Positions 33,402 through 41,743 of a stretch of 64,000 nt of DNA are shown one piece after another. The notes under the pieces were generated by a model. That model saw nothing but the letters and a program-made list of their open reading frames with translations. It had not been told where the DNA came from and ran no database searches. Origin of the DNA: JBCBCP01 sp039817385 (GTDB taxonomy: Bacteria > Pseudomonadota > Alphaproteobacteria > Rhodobacterales > Rhodobacteraceae); the NCBI GenBank assembly GCA_039817385.1, contig JBCBVY010000001.1:794976-858975 (forward strand). The letters run 5' to 3'. Each line of letters opens with the position of its first letter. Position 1 is the first letter of the stretch. A program made the position numbers and the translations under genes.

Positions 33402-33929
33402 ATGCTCCGCATCTACAATGCCTTCGCCGCCCGCCTCGATGACGCGGGCGACTGGGCGCTGCCGACCCTTGCCCGCCTGGTCTTTGCCGGGGTCTTCCTA
33501 ATCTACTTCATCGCCTCCGCCGGGCTGAAGTTCGAGGGCAGCATCTTGTCGCCCTCTGCCGGCGGGTTTGGCCAGATCTTTCCGAAGGCGGCTGAGGCCG
33601 TCCTGTGGGATGTCACCCAGATGAGCCTGTTCCAGCGGCTTGTTATCATCGCGGGAACGGTGGCCGAATACGTGCTGCCGGTGCTGATCGTGATTGGCCT
33701 CATGACCCGGCTGGCCGCGATTGGCATGATTGGCTTCATCCTCGTGCAGACCATTGTGGACGTGACCGGCCACGGGGTGGCGCTGGGCGCCTGGTTCAAT
33801 TCGGGCGCGCCGGACCTTTTTGACCAGCGCTCGCTCTGGGTGATGCTGCTGCTGATCCTTGTGTTCAAGGGCGCAGGCCCGGCAAGCGTGGACGGTGCCC
33901 TGCGCCCGCGGCGTGCGGCAATGGCCTAA
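33402..33929 (+). CDS. DoxX-family membrane protein
   Basis: 175 residues, four hydrophobic helices (TLARLVFAGVFLIYFIASAGL, LVIIAGTVAEYVLPVLIVIGL, MIGFILVQTIVDV, LWVMLLLILVFKGAG). DoxX proteins are commonly encoded with bufABC and may handle redox or thiol export. Here the gap to bufC is 4 bases. Its stop overlaps the stop of the convergent ArsC-like gene. Confidence 0.88.
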   Translation: MLRIYNAFAARLDDAGDWALPTLARLVFAGVFLIYFIASAGLKFEGSILSPSAGGFGQIFPKAAEAVLWDVTQMSLFQRLVIIAGTVAEYVLPVLIVIGLMTRLAAIGMIGFILVQTIVDVTGHGVALGAWFNSGAPDLFDQRSLWVMLLLILVFKGAGPASVDGALRPRRAAMA

Positions 33930-34240
33930 AGGCGCAGCGCCGCTTGCGTCTGGGCGCTCCAGCCAAGGTGCATCGCCGCACCGTCCACGATCAGCGGCCG
34001 CTTCATCAGCGCCGGGTGCGTGGTCAAAAGCGCCTCGAACGGGCGGCCGCGCTCTTCTTCGGACAGGGACCGCCACGTTGTGCTGCGCGTGTTCACCAGC
34101 GCAGCGCCAAATTGCGCCATTGCCGCCGCCATCACCTCGGGCGGTACACCGTCCGCCCGAACATCGACAAATTCCGCCTGTGGCAGCGCCTTGATCGCCT
34201 TGCGGCAGGTGTCACATGTCTTTAGCCCGTAGATCTGCAT
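33926..34240 (-). CDS. ArsC/Spx-family protein
   Basis: 104 residues from ATG 34240; a longer opening is unlikely. Thioredoxin-like start MQIYGLKTCDTCRKAIKAL with C9-x-x-C12, then FVDVRADGVPPEVM, and the conserved basic site in TRSTTWRSL and ALMKRPLIVD. Matches the YffB/Spx-like ArsC branch; an arsenate reductase function is not assured. Divergent from the cold-shock gene. Confidence 0.85.
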   Translation of the reverse strand: MQIYGLKTCDTCRKAIKALPQAEFVDVRADGVPPEVMAAAMAQFGAALVNTRSTTWRSLSEEERGRPFEALLTTHPALMKRPLIVDGAAMHLGWSAQTQAALRL

Positions 34241-34270
34241 CCGCAGCCCTCTCACCAATTTGTAAATTCT

Positions 34271-34298
34271 GTCGCACCCGGATTCGCACAGGTGCGAC
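34271..34298. promoter_or_regulatory. Inverted repeat between arsC-like and cold-shock genes
   Basis: GTCGCACC (34271-34278), 12-base spacer, GGTGCGAC (34291-34298), perfect 8-bp arms, 30 bases upstream of the arsC-like gene and 133 bases upstream of csp. It could be an operator or the start of the csp leader. Confidence 0.45.
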
Positions 34299-34431
34299 TT
34301 GATTTTCCGCGGCACCGGTCAATTTCTTTCACCAGAGAAGGATGCCACAAGCGCGTTTGCGCGGCTTCGTCCTAAGGGAAGATCCCTGCAGCGCGCAGGG
34401 TCGAATTGAAGACATGAAGGAGGCATAATTG

Positions 34432-34638
34432 ATGCCAACGGGAACCGTGAAGTGGTTCAATACCACCAAAGGCTATGGCTTCATCGCACCTGATGAAGGC
34501 GGAAAAGACGTGTTCGTGCATATTTCCGCGGTTGAACGCGCGGGCCTGACCGGGCTGGCCGATGACCAGAAGGTCAGCTTCGAGATGACCGAGGGGCGTG
34601 ACGGACGCACAATGGCGTCCGACCTGTCCCTGCTCTAG
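34432..34638 (+). CDS. Cold-shock protein (CspA family)
   Basis: 68 residues from ATG 34432 behind a perfect AAGGAGG (34417-34423). RNP1 is KGYGFI and RNP2 is VFVHIS, on the single CSD barrel (GTVKWFNTTKGYGFIAPDEGG). The gene follows a leader of up to about 190 bases, as in many csp mRNAs that fold differently with temperature; the leader length here is inferred. Single-stranded nucleic acid chaperone. Confidence 0.95.
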   Translation: MPTGTVKWFNTTKGYGFIAPDEGGKDVFVHISAVERAGLTGLADDQKVSFEMTEGRDGRTMASDLSLL

Positions 34639-34643
34639 ACGCC

Positions 34644-34928
34644 TTAGTCGAAGCTGCACCCCTTGGTGCCCGGCGCGCACTGCGCCCGGGCGCTGTAAAC
34701 CTTGCGGGGCTTGTGCACCTTCTTGCGCGCCACAGGATGCGCCATGACGTGCTGGTACGTCATCGACTGATTGGGCTTGCCGCAGCAGATGACGCCGTCC
34801 ATCGTCACCGGCTGAAGGCCTGCGGGGCAGAAATTCTGGTGGGTGTGGTAGGCGTAAATGCGCGGCTCCGCCGCCGCCGCGCCTGCCATCAGCGCCGCGC
34901 CTGCGGCCATCATCAACATCTTTTTCAT
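34644..34928 (-). CDS. Small secreted cysteine-containing protein
   Basis: 94 residues from ATG 34928. Signal peptide 1-20 (MLMMAAGAALMAGAAAA). The mature part has Cys in NFCPAG, GVICCGK, AQCAPG and KGCSFD, five in all, with a basic centre (ARKKVHKPRKVYSAR). No family recognised. Probably a periplasmic or secreted peptide stabilised by disulfides or a metal. Confidence 0.7.
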   Translation of the reverse strand: MKKMLMMAAGAALMAGAAAAEPRIYAYHTHQNFCPAGLQPVTMDGVICCGKPNQSMTYQHVMAHPVARKKVHKPRKVYSARAQCAPGTKGCSFD

Positions 34929-35114
34929 TAAGTCCCTCGAACGCTTCGTTACCTCAAGAACGTGCGGTGACTGTGACCCGGCAGGCGGGCCTGGGTCCAG
35001 CCTTTTCTGCCTGAAAAAGCGCCAAAGCTCTGGGCATTGTCCTCCGCGCACGGTTTGTTAACCCCGTTTTGAGCGCATTGTGCATAGGCTGGGGGCGCAA
35101 CACAGGAGGGTGCT

Positions 35115-35327
35115 ATGACGGAATTCCTGCGCGTTCTTGCGCTTTACTATGCCTGCGACAGTGTCGCCGCGATCCGGCCGCTCACGCCATCGGAATGGGC
35201 GGCGTGCATGGTGCATTACGACGCGGTCAAAGCGCATTTTGACGGCACAACCAATGTCGACCGCTACCGCGCTTTCAAGGCGTGGGAGCTTGAGAACGGC
35301 GCGCTGGTGGCGGCGCTGCGGCCCTAG
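35115..35327 (+). CDS. Small hypothetical protein
   Basis: 70 residues from ATG 35115 with AGGAGG at 35104-35109. Predicted helical (FLRVLALYYACDSVAAIRPL, then WAACMVHYDAVKAHFDG, RYRAFKAWELENGALVAAL). No known domain. The good ribosome site supports translation. Its stop overlaps the convergent P450 stop. Confidence 0.65.
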   Translation: MTEFLRVLALYYACDSVAAIRPLTPSEWAACMVHYDAVKAHFDGTTNVDRYRAFKAWELENGALVAALRP

Positions 35328-36484
35328 GCCAGCGTCGCGTGCAGGCTTGCATAACCACGAAAGCGGACGCGCCCGCCATGTGTGCGGCCCGTGATGTCTG
35401 GCCTGAAGCGGTCCAGTAGGCGGGTCACGGCCACCCGCCCCTCTAGCCGCGCGAGCGTCAGGCCGACGCAGACATGCGGGCCTCCGGCAAAGGCGAGGTG
35501 GCGATTGGGGCTTCGGTTCGGATGAAACGTGCCGGGGCTGTCGAACACCGCCGGGTCACGGTTCGCCGCCCCAATGCAGAGGTGGATGTTGGTGCCTTTG
35601 CGGATTTTGTGCCCGCCGATCTCAACGTCTTGCGCCGCCTCGCGGTTGCCAAATTGGTTGGGGGAGGCGCAGCGCAGGACCTCTTCGATCATCTTTTTCG
35701 GGTCTGGGATGGGCGGAAAGCCGTGATCGTGCAGCAGCGCGATGGCGTTGCCGATCAGGTTCGTCGTCGTCTCATGGCCCGCGTTCAGGATGAAGATGCA
35801 GTTCTGGATCAGCTCGATTTCGGTCAGCTGGCCGTCGTTGTCCCCGGCGATGAGGCGGGTGAGCACGTCCGTCTCCAGGTCTCCGGGATGTTGCCGCCGG
35901 TGCGCGATGAGGCTGCGGAGGTAAGCGGAGAACTCCGTCACCGCTTTGTGGCCCTTGGCCAGTTGCTCGCCCGTCAGCGTCGGCTCCAACGCGCCGAGGA
36001 TGGCGAGCGACCAGTCGCGCAGCGGCGCGCGGTCGGCATAGGGGATGTCCAGCAGGTCGCCGATGATCTGAATGGGGATCTGCGCGGCGAAGTCTTCGAT
36101 CAGGTCGGGCCGTTCAGGCATGTCGTCCAGCAGGCGGTCGACGGTTGCGATCAGCCCCGGCTCCAGCCGCTGGATCGCGCGGGGGGCGAGCGCCGCCGTC
36201 ATGATCCGCCGGACGCGGGTGTGCAAGGGCGGGTCGTTGAATACGAGGGACGTGGTGTGATGCTCATACAGCGGCGTGCCGGGGCCGAACTTGGGCGCAA
36301 AGGCGGCGCGCTTGTCCGAGGTGAAGGTGGCGGTGTCCTTGTAGATCCGCTCAAGATCCGCGTGGCGCGAAACGATCACGGAGCCGTCGGGTTGGGGGTG
36401 GATGGGGGCCTCGGCCAGCAGCCGGTCGTAATGCGGGAAGGGGTTTTCGTGGAAACCGTCGGGGAGTTCGGAGAGGGTGAGCAT
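35324..36484 (-). CDS. Cytochrome P450
   Basis: 386 residues, soluble class I bacterial P450. I-helix oxygen-binding motif ILNAGHETTTNLIG, K-helix ExxR in EEVLRCASP, and heme loop FAGGPHVCVGLTLAR with the thiolate Cys (near residue 340). The I-to-K helix stretch is slightly short compared with common CYP families. No ferredoxin or reductase is next to it, so redox partners must be supplied elsewhere. Substrate unknown. Confidence 0.92.
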   Translation of the reverse strand: MLTLSELPDGFHENPFPHYDRLLAEAPIHPQPDGSVIVSRHADLERIYKDTATFTSDKRAAFAPKFGPGTPLYEHHTTSLVFNDPPLHTRVRRIMTAALAPRAIQRLEPGLIATVDRLLDDMPERPDLIEDFAAQIPIQIIGDLLDIPYADRAPLRDWSLAILGALEPTLTGEQLAKGHKAVTEFSAYLRSLIAHRRQHPGDLETDVLTRLIAGDNDGQLTEIELIQNCIFILNAGHETTTNLIGNAIALLHDHGFPPIPDPKKMIEEVLRCASPNQFGNREAAQDVEIGGHKIRKGTNIHLCIGAANRDPAVFDSPGTFHPNRSPNRHLAFAGGPHVCVGLTLARLEGRVAVTRLLDRFRPDITGRTHGGRVRFRGYASLHATLA

Positions 36485-36791
36485 GGCGGGAGGTTAGCGG
36501 GCCCGCGTGCGTCGCGCCAGCGCGGTGGGTTGGCACCCACCCTACGGAATAGTGCGCAAGCCGCGCCAGAGACGGGCCCTGGACCGGCGTGTGCACCGCT
36601 GTTTCCCGGGCGCTTTATGGCTGCCGTGTCATCTTCCGCTCGCCTGTTGCGCTGGAGTTGACGAAGAGCCGGGCCGCCGGAGGGCCCGGCTCTGGCGCGG
36701 CGCCCTTCGGGCTTGATTCCGCGCGTACCACTTCAGGTCCGAAAGCACTCGGCAAATCAAAGCGCTACGCCACCGATCCATAGAGTAGGTT
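36485..36791. other. 307-bp gene-free stretch with repeat and hairpin
   Basis: Holds a dispersed palindrome at 36524-36545 (GGTGGGT-TGGC-ACCCACC, CTAC), identical to 21977-21998. A strong hairpin GAGCCGGGCC/GGCCCGGCTC sits at 36666-36692 with a 7-base loop. No open frame has a convincing start. The AT-rich composition of the next gene begins at about 36720. The hairpin may terminate that minus-strand gene. Confidence 0.6.
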
Positions 36792-37829
36792 TCAATTCAA
36801 AATTCTCTTTCTAAATTCTGAGGCGAGCATCTTTGATGCGCGTGAGGCTTGAATTGGATGTTGGGTTAAAATGCTCTTCTGTTGAGCCTCCGCATCCGCA
36901 ATCAGTTTAGGTATTGACTTCTGAATAGCGCCTGGATCTCTCAGCTTCAATTTCATTTGAATGCAAGTACCTTGAAATGACCATTCGTGTTCAATCTGGT
37001 TTCCCCGAGCCAACGTGAGACCCGCCTTGTCGCTTATCATCCTGAAGCTACCGCTTTGGGAACAAATTCGGCTAGTCACATATAGACCAAACCCCGAGTT
37101 GCCCCAAAAATCATCCTGCTGAATGCGATCGCCAAGATTCACCCCAGAAACGCCCGCTAATACGGCGAACTTTAGAGCCTCCCGGGCGTTGTTGCAGTCG
37201 ATATACTCATTGTCATAGAGCGTCTCAGGAATTCCGACCCCGTCGTCTGCAACAACTATTTCCGCCTCGTTTCTTGAAGGCCAATACTGCCCAAAGATGG
37301 TAACTCGCTCGCCACGGCTATGCTCAGCAGAGTTGCGGACGATCTCGCGGATAGCATACTGCAAAATATCGAATAGAGAACCATCATCAGACTGACACAA
37401 GATTTTTGCAAGTCTTGAGGCCTCTTCGTTGATAAGTTGCGCAACCGGTCTATTCCCCGCCGCCGAGCGATATGCACTAAGATTAAAAGTTTCGATGGGA
37501 ATATAGCCCCTTGACCCCCAAGCTTCACCTGGTTTGCGACCGCGATCCCATCCAATATACTTGAAGAAACCAATATGATCTAAATATGTGTGGCCCTTTT
37601 CCCGGCCCGCTATAAGCCTGTATCTACACTTCGGAAAACGAGAAACGATTGCTTTGATTTTCTCCGCCAAAAGCAACAGCGGCAAAGGCTCTCCGAAATC
37701 AAACGCTGAGAAATCAACGGTCAACCCATCCGTGTAGGTCAAGTCAATACGGTCTAGCCTGAGATCAAAAACGCTTTCCGCAAGCCTTAGTTCACGAGGA
37801 ATTACAACTCGCTTTTCGTAAAGCGTCAC
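36792..37829 (-). CDS. GHKL-type ATPase with possible STAS-like N-terminus, coupled to thyX
   Basis: 345 residues from GTG 37829, which overlaps the thyX stop (GTGA). Residues 1-110 look STAS-like (GLTVDFSAFDFGEPLPLLLLAEKIKA, then YRLIAGREKGHTYLDHIGFF). Residues 150-260 form a HATPase_c fold: N-box REIVRNSAEHS (161-171), G1 DDGVGIP (195-201), G2 GNSGFGL (243-249). The C-terminal tail is helical (LIADAEAQQKSILTQ). No HisKA, receiver or membrane segments. The gene is markedly AT-rich, so it is probably acquired. Kinase, anti-sigma or defence roles are all possible; none is supported directly. Confidence 0.75.
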   Translation of the reverse strand: MTLYEKRVVIPRELRLAESVFDLRLDRIDLTYTDGLTVDFSAFDFGEPLPLLLLAEKIKAIVSRFPKCRYRLIAGREKGHTYLDHIGFFKYIGWDRGRKPGEAWGSRGYIPIETFNLSAYRSAAGNRPVAQLINEEASRLAKILCQSDDGSLFDILQYAIREIVRNSAEHSRGERVTIFGQYWPSRNEAEIVVADDGVGIPETLYDNEYIDCNNAREALKFAVLAGVSGVNLGDRIQQDDFWGNSGFGLYVTSRICSQSGSFRMISDKAGLTLARGNQIEHEWSFQGTCIQMKLKLRDPGAIQKSIPKLIADAEAQQKSILTQHPIQASRASKMLASEFRKRILN

Positions 37830-38731
37830 CCAATCACCCCCCGAAACTCCCGCCACTCCCCGGCGCTCATGCCGGAGGTCTCCTGCGTCACCTCTTCCCC
37901 CGCGAGCATCCGGCGCACGCAGTCGAGCGCTTTGCCCGACAGGGTCGCGCCGCCGAGGCGGTAGTCCTCGAAGGCGCCGTAGGTGGCGGGGACCCAGGCT
38001 TTGACCAGATCGCATATGACGTCGGCGTAGACGCGGATCTCGTACTGGGCGTGGCTGTCCGCGCGGAGCCGCAGGAAATGCAGCAGGTTGTGCAGGTCCA
38101 CCTTCCAGTACCATTGCGTGTAGATGTTCGCCGGCAAGTTCATGCGCGCCAGTTCCCGCGCGAGGCCGGACTGGCCGTCCTGGCTGATCATCTCTTCGTA
38201 GTGGTCATAGGCGCGGGTGCTGTCGGACTTCAGGATCTCGAGCACACGCTCCGCCTCCTGCCCCTCCAGCACATCCCCGCGCCCCTGGTTGTTCACCACC
38301 GACTGCGCGGCCAGCGCATCCGGCTGCGGGATGTAGAATTCGCGGTCGAGGATGGAGTACCGCGCGGAGTATTCGTTCACGTTCGCGGTGCGGTGGCGGA
38401 TCCACTGGCGGGCGACGAAGACGGGCAGTTTCACATGCAGCTTGATCTCGCACATCTCGAACGGGGTCGAGTGCCAGTGCCGCATGAGGTAGCGGATCAG
38501 CCCCTCATCGTTCTGCACGGACTTGGTGCCGCGGCCATAGCTCACCCGCGCCGCCTGGCAGATCGCGGCATCGTCGCCCATGTAGTCGATCACCCGGACA
38601 AAGCCGTGATCGAGCACGGGGTGCGCGGTATAAAGCTGCGCCTCCATCCCTTCGGAGACGGTGCGCAGGGTCTGGCGCGGGCTGGCGCGCAGGGCGTCGA
38701 TTTCGGACTGCTGTTCGGGGCTGATCGGCAT
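37826..38731 (-). CDS. thyX: Flavin-dependent thymidylate synthase
   Basis: 301 residues from ATG 38731. The ThyX signature RHR-x7-S is present as RHRTANVNEYS, followed by ARYSILDREFYIP. It converts dUMP to dTMP using FAD, NADPH and methylene-THF. C-terminal FRGVIG is complete. Stop overlaps the GHKL gene start by four bases. Normal length for an alphaproteobacterial ThyX. Confidence 0.95.
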   Translation of the reverse strand: MPISPEQQSEIDALRASPRQTLRTVSEGMEAQLYTAHPVLDHGFVRVIDYMGDDAAICQAARVSYGRGTKSVQNDEGLIRYLMRHWHSTPFEMCEIKLHVKLPVFVARQWIRHRTANVNEYSARYSILDREFYIPQPDALAAQSVVNNQGRGDVLEGQEAERVLEILKSDSTRAYDHYEEMISQDGQSGLARELARMNLPANIYTQWYWKVDLHNLLHFLRLRADSHAQYEIRVYADVICDLVKAWVPATYGAFEDYRLGGATLSGKALDCVRRMLAGEEVTQETSGMSAGEWREFRGVIG

Positions 38732-38920
38732 TGCTCGCGCCTTTTTTCCACAGAATCTATCAGACCCCTACGTTATCTTGTGGAAGGTCATCGGGGAACC
38801 ACCATATCCGGGCGTCTTTTCGGCCACGCCTTCCGCGGCCGGACAAGTGATTCGTTGACTTTGAAGCAAAATCCGGCATCTTGCAGTCAAAGAGGCAGGC
38901 TCTAAACAAAGGTGGTCAAA
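38732..38920 (+). promoter_or_regulatory. Upstream region of the surface lipoprotein gene
   Basis: 189 bp between the divergent thyX and lipoprotein genes. TTGACT at 38855-38860 with ATCTTG 17 bases later is a weak sigma70-like candidate. No Fur-like box was recognised. Confidence 0.3.
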
Positions 38921-39862
38921 ATGACCCGTTATCTAGCAGGTATCGCCGCGCTGGCGCTTGTTGCGGCGTGCGGGGATGGAAACCCCTTCTCAGGAACACC
39001 GACTGAAACCGATCCGGGTGATGGGTCCAGCGGCATTCCCGCGACGCTCGCGAGCGATCTGGACAGCTTCACCTATGACCCTGCGAATGACACACTGATC
39101 GTCGAAGGGATCAGCCGCGACGAAGACCCGTTCGAGGCGACGTTCCGGCGCCGCCCGGGGCTGGACGTGCCCGGCTACGTGGCCTTTACCGCGCAGGATG
39201 ATCCGCTGGACCAGCACGCAACGGCCTATGTGCAGGAAATTGCCGGAACGCGGGGCGGTGTCGTGGTCACCGGCGGCCAGTTCACCTTTTTCAATGCCGG
39301 TGGGGCCTATGGGCGGGACGGCGTGTTTGACCGCCCGCCGGTCCAGGGCGACACGGGCCTTGTGACCTATGCAGGTGATTATGTCGGCCTGACCAACCTG
39401 GCTGGTGATCCGACCGACCTTGCCCCCGTGCCTCCGGGCACGGACCAGGCTGTGCTGCCCGGGCAGTCGGCAAAGGTGACGGGTCAGATCTTCATCAACG
39501 TCGATTTTGGCGACAACAACCTGTCGGGTACGATTTATGACCGCCGTCTGGACGCCGATGACGCCACGCTTGCGCCGGGTCAGACGGATCTTGCCGTGGG
39601 TGATATTGTCCTTGTGCCGGCAACCATCGACGGCAATGGCGAGTTCTTTGGGGACGTCGAGCTTTCGGGGGATCGGACCGACCGCGGCGATTACGGCGGC
39701 ATCTTTGGCGGGCCCGAGTCCGAAGCTGTGGCCGGCGTGATCTTCATCGCCGATCACCTTGTATCAAACACGCAAGCTGAAGAAGAGTACGGAACTTTCG
39801 TTCTGGGCAAATGCGGCAGCCCGTCTGAAACTGCAGCGATCTGCAACAGCGTCGAACCCTGA
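38921..39862 (+). CDS. Surface lipoprotein, TbpB-like beta-barrel (probable Slam substrate)
   Basis: 313 residues from ATG 38921. Lipobox LALVAAC (Cys19 or so) followed by a Gly/Ser/Thr-rich linker (GDGNPFSGTPTETDPGDGSSG). The C-terminal half carries the lipoprotein-barrel pattern of TbpB-like proteins: GQIFINVDFGDNNLSGTIYD, then GEFFGDVELSGDR and EAVAGVIFIADH, ending in GTFVLGKC. It is four bases upstream of a Slam-like gene. Expected to be flipped onto the cell surface. Ligand (iron protein, heme or other) not predicted. Confidence 0.78.
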   Translation: MTRYLAGIAALALVAACGDGNPFSGTPTETDPGDGSSGIPATLASDLDSFTYDPANDTLIVEGISRDEDPFEATFRRRPGLDVPGYVAFTAQDDPLDQHATAYVQEIAGTRGGVVVTGGQFTFFNAGGAYGRDGVFDRPPVQGDTGLVTYAGDYVGLTNLAGDPTDLAPVPPGTDQAVLPGQSAKVTGQIFINVDFGDNNLSGTIYDRRLDADDATLAPGQTDLAVGDIVLVPATIDGNGEFFGDVELSGDRTDRGDYGGIFGGPESEAVAGVIFIADHLVSNTQAEEEYGTFVLGKCGSPSETAAICNSVEP

Positions 39863-39866
39863 TCCC

Positions 39867-41243
39867 ATGCGTGCGCGTGCCTTCGCGTGGGCCTTTGCCC
39901 TGCTGATGGCTGTATGTCCGGCGCGCGCGGAGGAACACGCGCGGCTGACGCTGCAAGAGGCGCGTGCGATGGCGCAGTACGCGCTGGCGCAAGGCGATGC
40001 CGCGCTGGCTTGGCGGCTTGGCGCGGCGCTGTTGGAGGCCGATCAGAACGACGCAGGCGCGCATTTCATCATGGCCGGGGCTGCGGCGCAGGCTGGGGAG
40101 GCAAAGGCGGCGCGGCAGTCCGCAGCGCGCGCCTATCGCAGCAGCGCCGCCCCCGCCGACCGGCTGCGCGCGGCGCAGTATGCCGCCCGTGCGGCGCTTG
40201 AAGAAAACCGGCCCACCCTGACCCAGATATGGCTGCGCCGCGCCGCGACCAATGCAAGCCAAGACGTCGACATGCGGCGCATCGCGCACGACTATGCGCG
40301 AGTGCGCCGGATGAACCCGTGGGCCATCCGCATTGCAGGCGGCGTGCAACCTTCGAACAATGTGAACAACGGCGCGGACACCGCGCTTCAGGTCATCGAC
40401 GGGGTTCCGGTGGTGGGCTCCCTGAGCGGCGATGCGCAGGCGCTTTCGGGCCTTGTGGGCACGCTGGACGTGAAGCTGTCCTACCGGCTTTCCGGCTCGG
40501 CGACATCGCAGACGCAGCTTGGCGGGCGGGTCTACGTGCGGCAGGTGGCGCTGTCCTCGGACGCACAGGCGCAAGCGCCAAATGCGCAGAACGGCGATTT
40601 TGCCAGCACCTATGCCGAAGCCGCGCTGACCCATACCTTTGCCCTTGGGGCAGCGGGCAACGCGGCCACGCTTGGCGCCGCGCTGGGGCAGGCGTGGTCG
40701 GGGGGCGATCACGATTACGACTTTGGGCGGCTGTTCGCGTCGCGCAGCGTTGGGCTGGGCAAGGCAACGCGCCTGTCCTTCAACCTGAGTCTGGAAGAGC
40801 GCCACTCGGCCCAGCTGGCAAGCCAGGACCAGACAATCACAACACTTGGCACGGCGCTCAGCCACACCTTGAGCAGTGGGGACAAGATCACGCTCAGCTA
40901 TTCGCTGCGGGACGTGGATGCGGGCCATATCAACAGCCGCTCCACCGCGCACAGCCTGCGGCTGGGCTACAGCTTTGGCCGCCAGATTGGCCCGGCGCAG
41001 GTCACTGCGGCGCTGACGCTGGGCGATGTGCACTATCCGGATTTCCGCGTCGGCTTCATTGAGGTGCCGGGCGGGCGTCAGGACCAGTCTGTCTATGCGG
41101 ATGTTACGCTGTTTTTTCCGGACATCGATTATGCCGGCTTTGCCCCTGCCTTGCGCATCCGCACGGGCAGCCGCAACAGCAATGTCAGCCGCTATGACAG
41201 CCGCGAGTTTTCGGTGGGGCTTCAGATTCAGTCAAAGTTCTGA
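39867..41243 (+). CDS. Slam-like surface lipoprotein assembly modifier (TPR plus DUF560 barrel)
   Basis: 458 residues from ATG 39867. Signal peptide 1-20 (FAWAFALLMAVCPARA). N-terminal TPR-like helices at 30-140 (ARAMAQYALAQGDAALAWRLG, AGAHFIMAGAAAQAGEAKAARQ). Then a DUF560-like 14-strand outer-membrane barrel from about residue 155 (IRIAGGVQPSNNVNNG) to the terminal Phe (FSVGLQIQSKF). Slam proteins translocate TbpB-type lipoproteins to the surface, which fits the gene directly upstream. Confidence 0.82.
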   Translation: MRARAFAWAFALLMAVCPARAEEHARLTLQEARAMAQYALAQGDAALAWRLGAALLEADQNDAGAHFIMAGAAAQAGEAKAARQSAARAYRSSAAPADRLRAAQYAARAALEENRPTLTQIWLRRAATNASQDVDMRRIAHDYARVRRMNPWAIRIAGGVQPSNNVNNGADTALQVIDGVPVVGSLSGDAQALSGLVGTLDVKLSYRLSGSATSQTQLGGRVYVRQVALSSDAQAQAPNAQNGDFASTYAEAALTHTFALGAAGNAATLGAALGQAWSGGDHDYDFGRLFASRSVGLGKATRLSFNLSLEERHSAQLASQDQTITTLGTALSHTLSSGDKITLSYSLRDVDAGHINSRSTAHSLRLGYSFGRQIGPAQVTAALTLGDVHYPDFRVGFIEVPGGRQDQSVYADVTLFFPDIDYAGFAPALRIRTGSRNSNVSRYDSREFSVGLQIQSKF

Positions 41244-41314
41244 ACCGCTCGTGACTGGCGCCCGGGGGCGGGCGTGCTAGGCTCCGGGCGGACCAGGCAC
41301 GAAGGAGAGTTCAC

Positions 41315-41743
41315 ATGGCCCTGACCTACCTGCACACGATGGTGCGCGTCAAAGACCTGGAGGCGTCGATGGCGTTCTACACGCTGCTGGGCCTTGAGGA
41401 GACCCGCCGCTATGAGAGCGAGGCGGGGCGGTTCACGCTGGTGTTCATGGCGCCGCCCGATCAGCCGGACTGCCCGGTTGAGCTGACCTATAACTGGGAT
41501 GGCGATGATGCGCTGCCCGATGATAGCCGCCATTTCGGGCATCTGGCCTACAGTGTCGACGACATCTATGCGGCCTGCCAGCACCTGATGGACAATGGCG
41601 TGACGATCAACCGCCCACCGCGGGATGGGCGCATGGCCTTTGTCCGTTCGCCCGACAATGTCTCGATCGAGCTTTTGCAGGCAGGTGAAGCGCAGGCCCC
41701 GGCAGAGCCGTGGGCCAGCATGGAGAACACAGGCCATTGGTAA
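41315..41743 (+). CDS. gloA: Glyoxalase I-type (lactoylglutathione lyase-like) VOC protein
   Basis: 142 residues from ATG 41315 (AAGGAG upstream). GloA hallmarks: LTYLHTMVRVKDLEASMAFY, ELTYNWDGDDAL, and SRHFGHLAYSVDDI with SPDNVSIELLQ. Metal ligands His7, Glu, His and Glu are all in place. It isomerises the methylglyoxal-glutathione hemithioacetal to lactoylglutathione. Confidence 0.88.
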   Translation: MALTYLHTMVRVKDLEASMAFYTLLGLEETRRYESEAGRFTLVFMAPPDQPDCPVELTYNWDGDDALPDDSRHFGHLAYSVDDIYAACQHLMDNGVTINRPPRDGRMAFVRSPDNVSIELLQAGEAQAPAEPWASMENTGHW

